The notes under the pieces are model-generated. The model searched no databases and was not told where the DNA came from. It saw only the letters and a program-made list of their open reading frames with translations. Positions 45,537-54,349 of a stretch of 64,000 nt of DNA are shown one piece after another (the first letter of the stretch is position 1; every line of letters starts with the position of its first letter). The DNA lies in the NCBI RefSeq assembly GCF_001541345.2, contig NZ_LMVL02000002.1, forward strand, positions 868,001-932,000. The letters are read 5' to 3'. The position numbers and the translations under genes were made by a program. The stretch comes from Gillisella vitis. Lineage in GTDB: Bacteria > Pseudomonadota > Alphaproteobacteria > Rhizobiales > Rhizobiaceae.

Positions 45537-46502
45537 GTGGCAGTTTATACCGACATTAACGAGGTCGATCTCAAAGACTTCCTCGCACACTATGAAACCG
45601 GCGAGCTGCTGTCCTTCAAGGGCATTGCCGAAGGTGTGGAAAATTCCAATTTCCTGCTGCATACGACCAAGGGTGCGTTGATCCTTACGCTCTATGAAAA
45701 GCGCGTCGAGAAAAACGACCTGCCGTTTTTCCTAGGCCTGATGCATCATCTGTCGGCCAAGGGCCTCAACTGCCCGCTGCCGCTGCCGCGCAAGGATGGC
45801 GCGCTGCTGGGCGAATTGTCCGGGCGCCCGGCGGCGTTGATTTCCTTTTTGGAAGGCATGTGGCTTCGCAAGCCGGAAACCCAGCATTGCCGCGCGGTGG
45901 GCGAGGCCTTGGCGACCATGCATCTTGCGGCAGAAGGGTTTGCCCTGACACGCGCCAATGCCCTGGACCTTGCCGGCTGGCAGGCGCTGTGGCCGAAGGC
46001 GCGCGACCGCGCCGATGAGGTCTCTCCCGGTCTCCAGGCGGAAATCGATGCTGAGCTGGCGCATCTGGCCGGGCAATGGCCGAAGGATCTTCCCACGGGC
46101 GTTATCCATGCCGATCTGTTTCCCGACAATGTCTTCTTCCTTGGCGACCAATTGTCGGGGTTGATCGACTTCTATTTCGCCTGCAACGACTTTCTCGCCT
46201 ATGACCTGTCGATCGGCCTGAATGCCTGGTGCTTCGAAAAGGACGGCAGCTATAATATCACCAAGGGCAAGGCGATGATCGACGGTTATCTGTCGGTTCG
46301 CCCGCTGTCTCCGGCGGAGGTGGCGGCCATGCCGGTTCTGTGCCGAGGCTCGGCGCTGCGCTTCCTGCTGACCCGGCTTTACGACTGGCTGACCACGCCG
46401 GAAGGCGCCATGGTGGTGAAGAAGGAGCCGCTCGAATATCTGCGCAAGCTGCGCTTCCACCAGGCGGTTAAGACCGCAGCCGAATACGGGTGGCCGCAAT
46501 GA
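45537..46502 (+). CDS. thrB: Homoserine kinase (choline-kinase-like type)
   Basis: ATP-dependent phosphorylation of L-homoserine, the step before threonine synthase. 321 residues of the APH-fold kinase type (ThrB_prok), with [13 protein letters not shown] as the catalytic loop and [18 protein letters not shown] as the metal motif. The start is GTG 45537 ([15 protein letters not shown]), the normal family N-terminus. Its stop overlaps rnhA's ATG (ATGA). The partner thrC is separate, at 59.4 kb. Confidence 0.95.
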   Translation: MAVYTDINEVDLKDFLAHYETGELLSFKGIAEGVENSNFLLHTTKGALILTLYEKRVEKNDLPFFLGLMHHLSAKGLNCPLPLPRKDGALLGELSGRPAALISFLEGMWLRKPETQHCRAVGEALATMHLAAEGFALTRANALDLAGWQALWPKARDRADEVSPGLQAEIDAELAHLAGQWPKDLPTGVIHADLFPDNVFFLGDQLSGLIDFYFACNDFLAYDLSIGLNAWCFEKDGSYNITKGKAMIDGYLSVRPLSPAEVAAMPVLCRGSALRFLLTRLYDWLTTPEGAMVVKKEPLEYLRKLRFHQAVKTAAEYGWPQ

Positions 46503-46963
46503 AACATGTCGAAATCTTCACGGATGGCGCCTGTTCCGGCAATCCCGGTCCGGGCGGCTGGGGCGCGGTGCTGCGCTACGGCGAGGTGGAAAAGGATCTC
46601 TGCGGCGGCGAGGCGGATACCACCAACAACCGCATGGAATTGCTGGCAGCGATCACCGCGCTGAACACGCTGAAGACCCCGTGCGAAGTTGATCTGCACA
46701 CCGACAGCAAATATGTAATGGACGGCATTTCCAAGTGGATCTTCGGTTGGAAGAAAAACGGCTGGAAAACCGCCGACAAGAAGCCAGTGAAAAACGGCGA
46801 GCTTTGGCAGCAGCTCGATGCGGCCAACCAGCGTCACAAGGTGACCTGGCACTGGGTCAAGGGGCATGCCGGTCATCCCGAAAACGAACGGGCCGACGAA
46901 CTGGCCCGCAAGGGCATGGAGCCCTTCAAAAAGGGCGGTGCAGGCTCGAAGCCAATCTTATAA
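46499..46963 (+). CDS. rnhA: Ribonuclease HI
   Basis: Cleaves RNA in RNA-DNA hybrids, removing Okazaki primers and R-loops. 154 residues with all four catalytic acids in place: [20 protein letters not shown] (Asp), [11 protein letters not shown] (Glu), LHTDSKYV (Asp) and [12 protein letters not shown] (Asp). Starts by 4-bp overlap with thrB, so translation is coupled, an arrangement shared by many alphaproteobacteria. Confidence 0.97.
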   Translation: MKHVEIFTDGACSGNPGPGGWGAVLRYGEVEKDLCGGEADTTNNRMELLAAITALNTLKTPCEVDLHTDSKYVMDGISKWIFGWKKNGWKTADKKPVKNGELWQQLDAANQRHKVTWHWVKGHAGHPENERADELARKGMEPFKKGGAGSKPIL

Positions 46964-46990
46964 TCGCACAATCCCACAAGGAGTTACCCG

Positions 46991-47299
46991 ATGATCTATC
47001 ACTGCGTTTTTCTGCGGTTCAAGTCGGCGGTCTCTGACGCTGAGAAACAGTCGATTTACGATGCTGTCGCTGCTTTGAAGGAAGTGGTGCCGGGTATGCT
47101 GGAGGTCCGCGCCGGTCCGAATGTCTCTCCGGAAGGGCTGAACGGTGGCTTTGTCGATGGGTTCGTCGTCCGTTTCGAAGACGCCACGGTGCGCGATTAT
47201 TACCTGAAACACCCGGATCATATCGCGGTCGGCGACCGTATCATCGCTGCGACAGATGGCGGTTTGTCCGGCATCCTGGTCTTCGATCTCGAGGCATAA
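46991..47299 (+). CDS. Dabb family (stress-responsive A/B barrel) protein
   Basis: 102-residue alpha/beta-barrel protein starting MIYHCVFLRFKSAVSDAEKQS, with LKEVVPGMLEVRAGPNVSPEG and DYYLKHPDHIAV, as in the Dabb superfamily. These are small dimeric ferredoxin-like proteins induced under stress in plants; the bacterial role is largely unknown. It starts 27 bp after rnhA behind CAAGGAG, so it probably shares the thrB-rnhA transcript. Ends at a terminator. Confidence 0.85.
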   Translation: MIYHCVFLRFKSAVSDAEKQSIYDAVAALKEVVPGMLEVRAGPNVSPEGLNGGFVDGFVVRFEDATVRDYYLKHPDHIAVGDRIIAATDGGLSGILVFDLEA

Positions 47300-47306
47300 A
47301 AATAGC

Positions 47307-47343
47307 GGCCGTCCCGGCAGCTGTAGGGTTCATCGGGACGGCC
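47307..47343. terminator. Bidirectional terminator between Dabb gene and metal transporter
   Basis: Ten-bp perfect stem GGCCGTCCCG (47307-47316) / CGGGACGGCC (47334-47343). Read leftward it is followed by TATTTTT, ending the metal ABC operon; it also lies just past the rightward Dabb gene. Confidence 0.8.
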
Positions 47344-47366
47344 CTATCAGGCTGACTGTAGGAAGG

Positions 47367-48263
47367 TCAGCTTGATTTGCGCATGGCATCCGCCAGCTTG
47401 TCGACATTGTAGCGGAACATTTTCTCATAGGTCGAAGCCGGGCCTTTGGGCTTGGACAGGGCTTCCACATAAAGCTCGCCGCCCGATGTCGCGCCGGTTG
47501 CCTTGGCGATTTGCTTGACGAGACGCGGATCGTTGGAGTTTTCGAAGAAATAGCTCTTCACATGCTCGGTCTTGATCTGCTCGATCAGCTTGGCGACGTC
47601 AGCGGCCGAGGCTTCGCTTTCGGTGGAAAGACCGAGTGGCGACAGGAAACTGATTTTGTATTCGCGGCCGAGATACCCGAAAGCGTCGTGGCTGGTCAGG
47701 ATCTTGCGCTCTGATTCAGGGATGGTGTCGAACTTGGCATGAGCATAGGCATTCATGTCTTCAAGCTTTTTCGTATAGGCGCTGGCATTGGCCTTGAAGG
47801 CTTCGGCATCGGCTGGATCGGCAGCGGTCAGCGCCTTTTCGATATTGGCGACCCAGGCCTTCACATTGACCGGGCTGTTCCACACATGCGGATCGGTCAC
47901 GGTTTTGCCGTCCTCTTCCATGGTGCGGGTGTTGATGCCTTCGGAGGCGACGACCGGCTTGCCCTTGTAACCCGACGCGGTGATCAGCCGGTCCATCCAG
48001 CCTTCCAGGCCTTCGCCGGAGACGAACGTCACATCGGCGACCTTCAGAGCCTTGGCATTGGCTGGCGACGGCTCGAATTCATGGGGGTCGCCGTCGGGAC
48101 CGACCAGGCTGGAGACGGTGACATGGTCGCCGCCAACCTGTTTCACGACATCGGCCAGAACAGTGAAGGACGCGACAACCTTCAGTGTGTCGGCAAAGGC
48201 TGGTGCGGCGGAAAGCGCCATCAACAGTGGCAGGGCTGCGGACAATAACAGTTTACGGTTCAT
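47367..48263 (-). CDS. Zinc/manganese ABC transporter substrate-binding protein (cluster A-I)
   Basis: Periplasmic metal-binding protein of 298 residues. Signal peptide MNRKLLLSAALPLLMALSAAPAFA; the fold has His in DPHEFEPSPANAKAL, VTDPHVWNSPVNVK, TSHDAFGYLGREY and an Asp/Glu in the last block, typical of cluster A-I proteins. No His-rich loop, unlike many ZnuA, so it could be Zn (AztC-like) or Mn specific. The Zur-like box upstream of the operon favours zinc. Last gene of the leftward operon. Confidence 0.9.
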   Translation of the reverse strand: MNRKLLLSAALPLLMALSAAPAFADTLKVVASFTVLADVVKQVGGDHVTVSSLVGPDGDPHEFEPSPANAKALKVADVTFVSGEGLEGWMDRLITASGYKGKPVVASEGINTRTMEEDGKTVTDPHVWNSPVNVKAWVANIEKALTAADPADAEAFKANASAYTKKLEDMNAYAHAKFDTIPESERKILTSHDAFGYLGREYKISFLSPLGLSTESEASAADVAKLIEQIKTEHVKSYFFENSNDPRLVKQIAKATGATSGGELYVEALSKPKGPASTYEKMFRYNVDKLADAMRKSS

Positions 48264-48278
48264 GATGATCTCCTGTGA

Positions 48279-49151
48279 TCAGGCTTTCAGGTGAGGACTG
48301 GGAAGAAACCGCCGGAAAACACCGGAGGGCGCAAAAAGAATGGACAGGCCGTAAAACAGCGCCGCGACCAGGATGATCGTCGGCCCGGAGGCCAGTTCCA
48401 GATGGTAGGAGGCGATCAAGCCGAGATAGCTGGCGGTGATGCCGCTTGCCGCCGCCACCACCATCATGCCGGGCAGGCTGCGGCACCAGAGCTGGGCAAT
48501 GGCGGCAGGAAGCATCATCAATCCGACGGCCATCAACGTGCCGAGCGCCTGGAAACTGGCGACCAGATTGAGCACGACGAGAAACAGGAACAGGAAATGA
48601 TAGACCGGCCCGCGCCCGCCGACGGCCCGCAAGAAGCCTGGGTCAAGGCATTCGGTCACCAATGGCCGGTAGATGACGGCCAGTGCCAGCAGCGAGAAGG
48701 AGGCAATGGCACCGATCTGCACCAGCGCATCATTGTCGATGGCCAGGATAGTCCCGAACAGCACATGCAAAAGATCGATATTGGAACCGCGCAGCGACAC
48801 GATCAGCACGCCCAGCGCCAGGGATGTCAGGTAGAAACTGGCAAAGCTGGCATCCTCCTGCAACACAGTCGACCGGGTGACAAAGCCCGACAGCAGCGCG
48901 ACGGAAAGACCGGCCACCAGCCCGCCCAGCCCCATGGCGGTCAGCGACAGGGACCCGGCGATCAGGTAGCCAATGGCTGCCCCCGGCAACACCGCATGGC
49001 TCATGGCATCGCCGACCAGGCTCATGCGCCGCAGCATCAGAAACACGCCGATCGGGCCGGAGCCGAGGCCGAGGCAAAGCGAGGCCACCAGCGCCCGGCG
49101 CATGAAGCCGTAATCGGCAAAGGGTGCGATCAGCAGATCGTAGGCGGTCAT
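48279..49151 (-). CDS. Metal ABC transporter permease (ZnuB/TroC type)
   Basis: Membrane permease of 290 residues with about eight hydrophobic segments (LCLGLGSGPIGVFLMLRRMSLVGDAMSHAVLPGAAIG, the latter part being the family's ATPase-contact signature). It begins by a 4-bp overlap with the upstream ATPase gene and is followed 15 bp later by the substrate-binding protein. Transports Zn2+ or Mn2+ with them. Confidence 0.92.
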   Translation of the reverse strand: MTAYDLLIAPFADYGFMRRALVASLCLGLGSGPIGVFLMLRRMSLVGDAMSHAVLPGAAIGYLIAGSLSLTAMGLGGLVAGLSVALLSGFVTRSTVLQEDASFASFYLTSLALGVLIVSLRGSNIDLLHVLFGTILAIDNDALVQIGAIASFSLLALAVIYRPLVTECLDPGFLRAVGGRGPVYHFLFLFLVVLNLVASFQALGTLMAVGLMMLPAAIAQLWCRSLPGMMVVAAASGITASYLGLIASYHLELASGPTIILVAALFYGLSILFAPSGVFRRFLPSPHLKA

Positions 49152-49912
49152 GCGGCGGGCCTTGTGCTTTTCAGATCCGCCGGGCGGCAGACCTCGGCAT
49201 CCTCGTCCCAGCGTTCGGCCATGGCGCGGGCCTTGAGCAGATTGGCCGATGACAGGGCGTCCTGGGTCGGCCCCCAGCTGACCAACTCGCGGGCCAGCAG
49301 CAGGGTCTGGGGGAAATGGCTGCGCACCTGGTCGAAATCATGCAGGACCGCAATCACCGTGCGGCCATCACCGTGCCAGCCACGGATAATGTCGATCAGG
49401 TCGCGGGTGGTGCGGGCATCGATGGCGGTGAAAGGCTCGTCCAGCAGGATCACTTTGGCATCCTGCAACAGCAACCGGGCAAACAGCACCCGCTGGAACT
49501 GGCCGGCGGATAGCGCGCCGATATGGCGCTTCTCGAAGCCCTCCAGCCTAACCATTGCCAGTGCTTGGCCAGCTTTGTCCATGTCGGATCGGGCGATGCG
49601 GCCAAAGGCGCCGCTATTGCGCCAGGCGCCGAGCAACACGGTGTCCAATACGCTGATTGGAAATCGGCGGTTGATGTCGGCGGCCTGCGGCAGATAGCCG
49701 AAATCCGTGCGCTTCAGACTATGCTCCACCGCCCCTTCGGCGGGGCGCAATTCGCCAATGATTGCCTTCAGCAGGGTGGATTTTCCCGCCCCGTTCGGCC
49801 CGGCAATCGCCGTCAGGCTGCCGGTCTCGATCACGCCGTTGACGTGATGCACAGCCGGATGCCGGTCATAGGCGACGGTCAGATTGGTAAGCCGGATCAC
49901 AGGATTGCTCAT
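49148..49912 (-). CDS. Metal ABC transporter ATPase (ZnuC/AztA type)
   Basis: ATPase of 254 residues energising the metal importer. Walker A is GPNGAGKST, the signature is LSAGQFQRVLFARLL, Walker B is AKVILLDEPFTAID, the switch His is in VLHDFDQV. ATG 49912 (MSNPVIRLTNLTVAY) is preferred over far-upstream in-frame starts, because a 47-codon reading frame ends exactly on it with a 4-bp overlap. Confidence 0.92.
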   Translation of the reverse strand: MSNPVIRLTNLTVAYDRHPAVHHVNGVIETGSLTAIAGPNGAGKSTLLKAIIGELRPAEGAVEHSLKRTDFGYLPQAADINRRFPISVLDTVLLGAWRNSGAFGRIARSDMDKAGQALAMVRLEGFEKRHIGALSAGQFQRVLFARLLLQDAKVILLDEPFTAIDARTTRDLIDIIRGWHGDGRTVIAVLHDFDQVRSHFPQTLLLARELVSWGPTQDALSSANLLKARAMAERWDEDAEVCRPADLKSTRPAA

Positions 49913-50052
49913 GGCAGGGCCACCGCCCATTGGATGGCAAGCCAGGTGAGGCCAATCAACGCCAGCGCAAAGCCCAGCCGCATGACGGCGGACCGTGCCA
50001 GTAAACTGGGAAAGATAGGATCTTCGTCCTGCAAGGCTCGCACTCCGATCAT
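49909..50052 (-). CDS. Candidate small membrane protein leading the metal transporter operon
   Basis: 47-codon frame (from MIGVRALQDEDPIFPS to QWAVALP) whose stop overlaps the ATPase ATG as ATGA. Its C-terminal half is one hydrophobic helix (LGFALALIGLTWLAIQWAV). A TATAAT-like -10 lies at 50055-50060, so the transcript may begin inside the first codons; the start could instead be the GTG at 50043 or the ATG at 49983. No recognised family. Coupling and helix support a real gene, but the start and function are uncertain. Confidence 0.55.
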   Translation of the reverse strand: MIGVRALQDEDPIFPSLLARSAVMRLGFALALIGLTWLAIQWAVALP

Positions 50053-50054
50053 GG

Positions 50055-50092
50055 ATTATATGTAATAACGTTACGTGTAACGATATAACAAT
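50055..50092 (-). promoter_or_regulatory. Promoter with Zur-like box for the metal transporter operon
   Basis: GTAACGATATAACAAT (50077-50092) matches an alphaproteobacterial Zur palindrome of the form GTAATGTTATAACATT at 13 of 16 positions. Read leftward, TCGTTA and a 17-bp spacer lead to TATAAT at 50055-50060, so the box overlaps the -35. A zinc-responsive repressor site is inferred. Confidence 0.6.
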
Positions 50093-50163
50093 AATGGCAA
50101 ATCGATGGCAAGCCTTTCTTCCCGGATGGGGAGGCCTTATCCCAGGCCATATAAGCCTCATGA

Positions 50164-50197
50164 AAAGACCCCGAAAGCCTGCGCTTGCGGGGTCTTT
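50164..50197 (-). terminator. Intrinsic terminator of the peroxiredoxin gene
   Basis: Ten-bp stem (50164-50173 / 50188-50197, AAAGACCCCG with its complement). Read leftward it is followed by TTTTC. It separates the peroxiredoxin gene from the metal-transporter promoter. Confidence 0.85.
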
Positions 50198-50250
50198 GTC
50201 TTGTCGGAACGCTGAAAGACAGCTTTCCAGAAAACCGGTAAGTAGAAAGC

Positions 50251-50736
50251 TTACAGCCGTTCCAGCATGGCTTCAGCCGAGGAAACCGTGGCCTGGCCGG
50301 GATTTTCCTCGATATCGAGGCTTTTCACCACGCCATTTTCCACCAGCATGGAATAGCGCTTGGAACGCACGCCGAGCCCGCCCGCCGACAGGTCCATGTC
50401 GAGGCCGAGCGCCTTGGAGAAGCTCGCATCCCAATCGGCAAGGAAATGGATCTTGCCCATGCCGCCGCTGTGCTGCGCCCAGGCGCCCATGACATGCCAG
50501 TCATTGACCGAGAGAACGGCGATTTCATCGACGCCCTTGGCCAGCAGCGCTTCGCGTTGCTCCAGATAGCCGGGCAGATGGTTCAGCGTGCAGGTCGGGG
50601 TAAAGGCGCCGGGCACGGCAAACAGCACGACCTTCTTGCCCTTGAACAGGTCTTCGGTGCTGATCTCGACTGGACCGTCTGCGGTCTTTTCCTTGAATGT
50701 TGCTGCTGGAACCGTATCGCCAATTGCAATCGTCAT
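50251..50736 (-). CDS. Peroxiredoxin (Prx5/AhpC-TSA-like, redoxin family)
   Basis: Thiol peroxidase reducing H2O2 and organic peroxides. The 161-residue protein has the Prx5-type active site VVLFAVPGAFTPTCTLNHLPGY (P-x3-T-x2-C, peroxidatic Cys), and DIAVLSVNDWHVMGAWAQ, with an Arg in the GVRSKRYSMLVENGVV region. No obvious resolving Cys, so glutaredoxin/glutathione or another thiol may recycle it. ATG 50736 begins MTIAIGDTVPAATFKEK. Confidence 0.92.
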   Translation of the reverse strand: MTIAIGDTVPAATFKEKTADGPVEISTEDLFKGKKVVLFAVPGAFTPTCTLNHLPGYLEQREALLAKGVDEIAVLSVNDWHVMGAWAQHSGGMGKIHFLADWDASFSKALGLDMDLSAGGLGVRSKRYSMLVENGVVKSLDIEENPGQATVSSAEAMLERL

Positions 50737-50807
50737 GAAATCTCTCCTCATTGTGCTTGATGTCTCAGTCTGTTCCAAAAGCGCAGCCCGCCAGCGGCCA
50801 TTGACTG

Positions 50808-51689
50808 TCAGGGCTGCACTATAGGGCGGGTTGTTGCGAAGGCAAGCGGGGCTTCCATGGTCCGTTTGTTGCCGGCTGCCACCAGAATGTGCCAGGTCTT
50901 GCCGCTCACCGAATAATTGCGCGGAAATTTAGGCAGGGCGATACGCAGGGTGCGGCTATTGCCTTTGCTTTGCACCGCCTTGTATTCGGTAAACAGATAG
51001 CCTTCCGGTCCGGTCACCAGAATGCGCGGCTCGTCCTTGGAGCCATCGGGCAGGACCAGTGACACGTCGAGGCTGGAGAGATCGTGGGCCATCTCGAAGT
51101 CCGAGACGTAAAAATCCTCCGCAGCCGCCGCAGGCAGTTTGGATTTGGCCTTGTCGATCAGCTTAACCTCGCCGACATCGGTGGTTTCCTCGTGGCTGAG
51201 ATCGATGCTGAGGTCGGCTTGAAACGGAATACAGATATTGCGGCACATGCCGATGAAGGCCGTCAGCTTGAGGGGGCTCTGCCAATCCTCGCCGCTGCTC
51301 TTCAGCGTAAAGGGAAACACCACGGCATGGTCATAGCCGACATCGCGTACGCTGCCGATATCCATGCGCTTGGGCACCGGAAAGCTCAGCGGCGAGGGCG
51401 TGACCTTCGCCTCCGGCGCGGCGGTCAGCTGCGGTGGAATACCGCTGTCGCCGGGCTCGCGCCAATAGGTAAACCAGCCGTCATTCGGCTCGATCTGCAG
51501 GCCCGCCTGCCGGGTTCCATCCGGAGCCGGTGGCAGAACGATCAGCCGCATCCGGCCGCCGTCGCTGGTTGCCCAGTCGGAGGTGGCGGCGCAGGCGTCG
51601 CCAAGGGGTGTCAGCGCCAGGAGACCCGCAAAGAGCAGGCCGAGCAGCGCAGGAAAAACCGGACGGTTGGAAAACAAAGGAAGGACCAT
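50808..51689 (-). CDS. Protein with DsbD N-terminal-type thiol-redox domain
   Basis: 293-residue exported protein. A leader (PALLGLLFAGLLALTPLGDACA) is followed by the DsbD alpha/ScsB-like immunoglobulin fold: QIEPNDGWFTYWREPGDSG, ALQ-like strands, and FIGMCRNICIPFQADL with two Cys spaced C-x3-C. No DsbD membrane or thioredoxin domain follows, so this is a stand-alone alpha-domain protein, expected to exchange electrons with a partner in the periplasm. ATG 51689. It is divergent from yqgE. Confidence 0.82.
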   Translation of the reverse strand: MVLPLFSNRPVFPALLGLLFAGLLALTPLGDACAATSDWATSDGGRMRLIVLPPAPDGTRQAGLQIEPNDGWFTYWREPGDSGIPPQLTAAPEAKVTPSPLSFPVPKRMDIGSVRDVGYDHAVVFPFTLKSSGEDWQSPLKLTAFIGMCRNICIPFQADLSIDLSHEETTDVGEVKLIDKAKSKLPAAAAEDFYVSDFEMAHDLSSLDVSLVLPDGSKDEPRILVTGPEGYLFTEYKAVQSKGNSRTLRIALPKFPRNYSVSGKTWHILVAAGNKRTMEAPLAFATTRPIVQP

Positions 51690-51929
51690 GCGGCTATTTA
51701 GACCAGCCCTATCACCGCTGCCAATCACGCTTTTTACGGTTTTATCATTTTCGGTTGATTGATTGGCAACTATGCCCCATCTTGAAGACCACGGCTTAAG
51801 GATATGACTTGCGCCAGAAGCAAATATGAATGCCGGGCGGCGCCTGGCAGATGCGAGGGGAATGCCCGGCACGACGGCGTATGATGTTCTTTTCCGATAG
51901 ATCGGCGTTCCGAACAAACCGGAGGCAGC
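51690..51929. promoter_or_regulatory. Divergent spacer between DsbD-like gene and yqgE
   Basis: 240 bp with no gene. It must hold both promoters, but no clear consensus could be assigned by eye. Confidence 0.4.
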
Positions 51930-52535
51930 ATGGCTTTTTCCACTTTGAAGTCCGATCGTGAACGTGGGTTTCTCGACGGCCATTTCCTGATCGCCATGCC
52001 CAGCATGGCGGACGGCAATTTCGCCCGCAGTGTCGTCTATGTCTGCGCCCATACGACGGCTGGTGCCATGGGCTTCATCATCAACCGCACCCAGCCGGTC
52101 AAATTCGCCGACATCCTGCTGCATCTCGACCTGATCGATCAGCATGATGCGATCATGCTGCCCGACCATGCTCGCAACTTCCCCATTCAATGCGGCGGCC
52201 CGGTGGAAACCGGTCGCGGTTTCGTGTTGCATTCCGACGATTATATCAGCGACAGCAGCATTCCGGTCAGCGACGATATCTCGCTGACCGCGACCCTCGA
52301 CATCGTCCGCGCCATTTCCGATGGCCGTGGTCCGGCCCGCGCCACCATGCTGCTTGGCTATGCCGGTTGGGGGCCGGGCCAGTTGGAGGCGGAGATCGCC
52401 AATAATGGCTGGCTGAACTGCCCGGCCTCCGAAGACCTGATCTTTGATCCGGTCCTCGACAACAAATATGACCGAGCGCTGGCCCTGATTGGTATCAGCC
52501 CCGCCACGCTGTCGGCCGAGGCTGGCCACGCCTGA
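51930..52535 (+). CDS. YqgE/AlgH family protein
   Basis: 201-residue conserved protein of unknown function. The family start [52 protein letters not shown] and [15 protein letters not shown] are all present. YqgE is widespread and often near the Holliday-junction resolvase yqgF or pdxH elsewhere, but not here. ATG 51930 follows CGGAGGCAGC. Its stop directly abuts the convergent DMT transporter stop. Confidence 0.93.
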   Translation: MAFSTLKSDRERGFLDGHFLIAMPSMADGNFARSVVYVCAHTTAGAMGFIINRTQPVKFADILLHLDLIDQHDAIMLPDHARNFPIQCGGPVETGRGFVLHSDDYISDSSIPVSDDISLTATLDIVRAISDGRGPARATMLLGYAGWGPGQLEAEIANNGWLNCPASEDLIFDPVLDNKYDRALALIGISPATLSAEAGHA

Positions 52536-53477
52536 TCAAGGCTTTTGCGGTTCTGGCTTGGCGTGTCTGCGCCGCGAAAATGTGCGTGACAGAAAAGCCG
52601 AGCTTGGCAAGGTCATGACGGCGACACCGGCCACCACCAGGACGAGACCGGTGAGCACGGTCGGGCTATAGCGCTCCCCAAGAAAAATCGCGCCGATTCC
52701 GACCCCGATCGGTACCCGCAGATAGGCTTGGGATGTGGTGGCGACCGAGCCAAGCGTATGGACAAGCCTGAAATAGATCACAAAAGCAAGCGCGGTGGAA
52801 AAGACCGCGAGCGCCAGCAAGGCCGCGAGCGAAGAGCCGGAGACCGCCAGCGTCCAGGGCTTGTCCACGATCAGACTGAGCGGAATGAGCATGGCCGCCC
52901 CGCACAAAAGCGAGCCTGCGGCGGGCATCATCGGATCTAGCTCTTTGAAATTCCGTCCGAAAATGGCCGCCATCGCATAGCAGGCCGATGCCAGGATGAC
53001 GGCGCATTGCGCGACGAGATCGGTTCCGGCGGAATGAAAGGCGTTGACGCCGACGATCAGGCAGGTGCCGGAAATTCCCAGCAGAACGCCAAGCAGCTTG
53101 CGTAGGCCGACAGGTTCATGCCGCGTGAAGGTGACGGTGATCAGGAAAGTGAAGATTGGCGTCAGGGCATTGAGGATCACCGCAAGCCCGGCCTCGACAT
53201 GCAGTTCCGCCCAGGCAATCAGGGTGAAGGGCAGGGCGCTGTTGAGGCAGGACTGGATGAGGAACCGCCGCCAGGTGGCGCTATCGCGAGGAAGCTTCAT
53301 CCCCCGTATCCGCAAAATGGCAAGCAACAACCCACCGGCCAGCAGGGTGCGGGCGGCAATCAGCGTGATCGGTGGAATGGTCTCCACCCCGATGCGGATG
53401 AAACTATAGGCAGCGCCCCACACGGTTGCCAAAGCCAAAAGCAGGGCGAGTTCTTTCAAAAGGACCGGTTTTTCCAT
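52536..53477 (-). CDS. DMT (EamA) family transporter
   Basis: 313-residue inner-membrane protein with about ten hydrophobic segments as two EamA repeats (ALATVWGAAYSFIRIGVETIPP; GGAATSQAYLRVPIGVGIGAIFLGERYSP-type second block). Members export metabolites or drugs; substrate unknown. ATG 53477 is the start. A divergent ArsR-type regulator gene 126 bp away is a likely controller. Confidence 0.9.
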   Translation of the reverse strand: MEKPVLLKELALLLALATVWGAAYSFIRIGVETIPPITLIAARTLLAGGLLLAILRIRGMKLPRDSATWRRFLIQSCLNSALPFTLIAWAELHVEAGLAVILNALTPIFTFLITVTFTRHEPVGLRKLLGVLLGISGTCLIVGVNAFHSAGTDLVAQCAVILASACYAMAAIFGRNFKELDPMMPAAGSLLCGAAMLIPLSLIVDKPWTLAVSGSSLAALLALAVFSTALAFVIYFRLVHTLGSVATTSQAYLRVPIGVGIGAIFLGERYSPTVLTGLVLVVAGVAVMTLPSSAFLSRTFSRRRHAKPEPQKP

Positions 53478-53602
53478 GGACTATCACTTTCTATCGGGAC
53501 GGTTTGATGCGCCTTGGTAGCCCAATCTCTGGCGACAATGCTTCGGCCATAGCCGAAGTGTTGCATGATGACAGTCTGTCTTCAGCGGCCTATAGTGAGG
53601 CC

Positions 53603-54310
53603 ATGTCGAACATCGCATCTGGAAACATGCTGGCTGAAATTGCCGCCCTGATGGGCGATCCAGCCCGCGCCAATATGCTGATCGCCCTGATGGGCGGGCA
53701 GGCTTTGACTGCGGGCGAGCTGGCGTTGCATGGTGGTGTCAGCGCCCAGACCGCCAGCGGCCATCTGTCCAGAATGGTCGAAGGCCGTCTGCTGTCGGTC
53801 GAAAAACAGGGCCGTCACCGTTATTATCGTTTGGCGGGACGCGCTGTCGCTGCGACCATGGAGACGCTGATGTCGCTTGCCGCCGATGGGCCACGGCGCC
53901 TGCATCCGGTCGGCCCGAAGGACTTGGCGCTACGCTCGGCGCGCAGCTGTTACGATCACATCGCCGGTCGTCTCGGCGTGGCGCTGGCCGATGCCTTGCA
54001 AACCAAGGCCTATATCGAGCTGGGGGAGGAGGCTGTGACGCTGACGCCACCTGGCCAGCAGTTTTTCTGCGATTTCGGCATCGACCTTTCTCCATCCGCC
54101 CCCCGCGGACGGCCGTTCTGCCGCACCTGCCTCGACTGGAGCGAGCGTCGCCCGCATCTGGCCGGACGGCTGGGCGCGGCCATACTGGACAGGATGCTGG
54201 AAATGGGCTGGGTGGCACGCCAGCCACAGGGCAGGGCGCTGCGGATCACGCAGGCCGGACAGCAGGGCTTTCGGGCGCAATTCGGGGTTACGGAAGACTG
54301 GATGGCGTGA
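53603..54310 (+). CDS. ArsR-type winged-helix regulator with extended C-terminus
   Basis: 235-residue protein. The N-terminal ArsR-like winged helix (MLAEIAALMGDPARANMLIALMGGQALTAGELALHGGVSAQTASGHLSRMVEGRLLSVEKQGRHRYYRL, about residues 8-80) is unusual in being followed by about 140 residues of its own, which include HPVGPKDLALRSARSCYDHIAGRLG and FCRTCLDWSERRPHLAG (C-x2-C). The start at ATG 53603 is preferred; ATG 53507 is an alternative. Divergent from the DMT transporter, the probable target. Confidence 0.85.
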   Translation: MSNIASGNMLAEIAALMGDPARANMLIALMGGQALTAGELALHGGVSAQTASGHLSRMVEGRLLSVEKQGRHRYYRLAGRAVAATMETLMSLAADGPRRLHPVGPKDLALRSARSCYDHIAGRLGVALADALQTKAYIELGEEAVTLTPPGQQFFCDFGIDLSPSAPRGRPFCRTCLDWSERRPHLAGRLGAAILDRMLEMGWVARQPQGRALRITQAGQQGFRAQFGVTEDWMA

Positions 54311-54349
54311 AGAAAACCAGGGTCTGAACAGCACCGCCCTCCGGTATAA

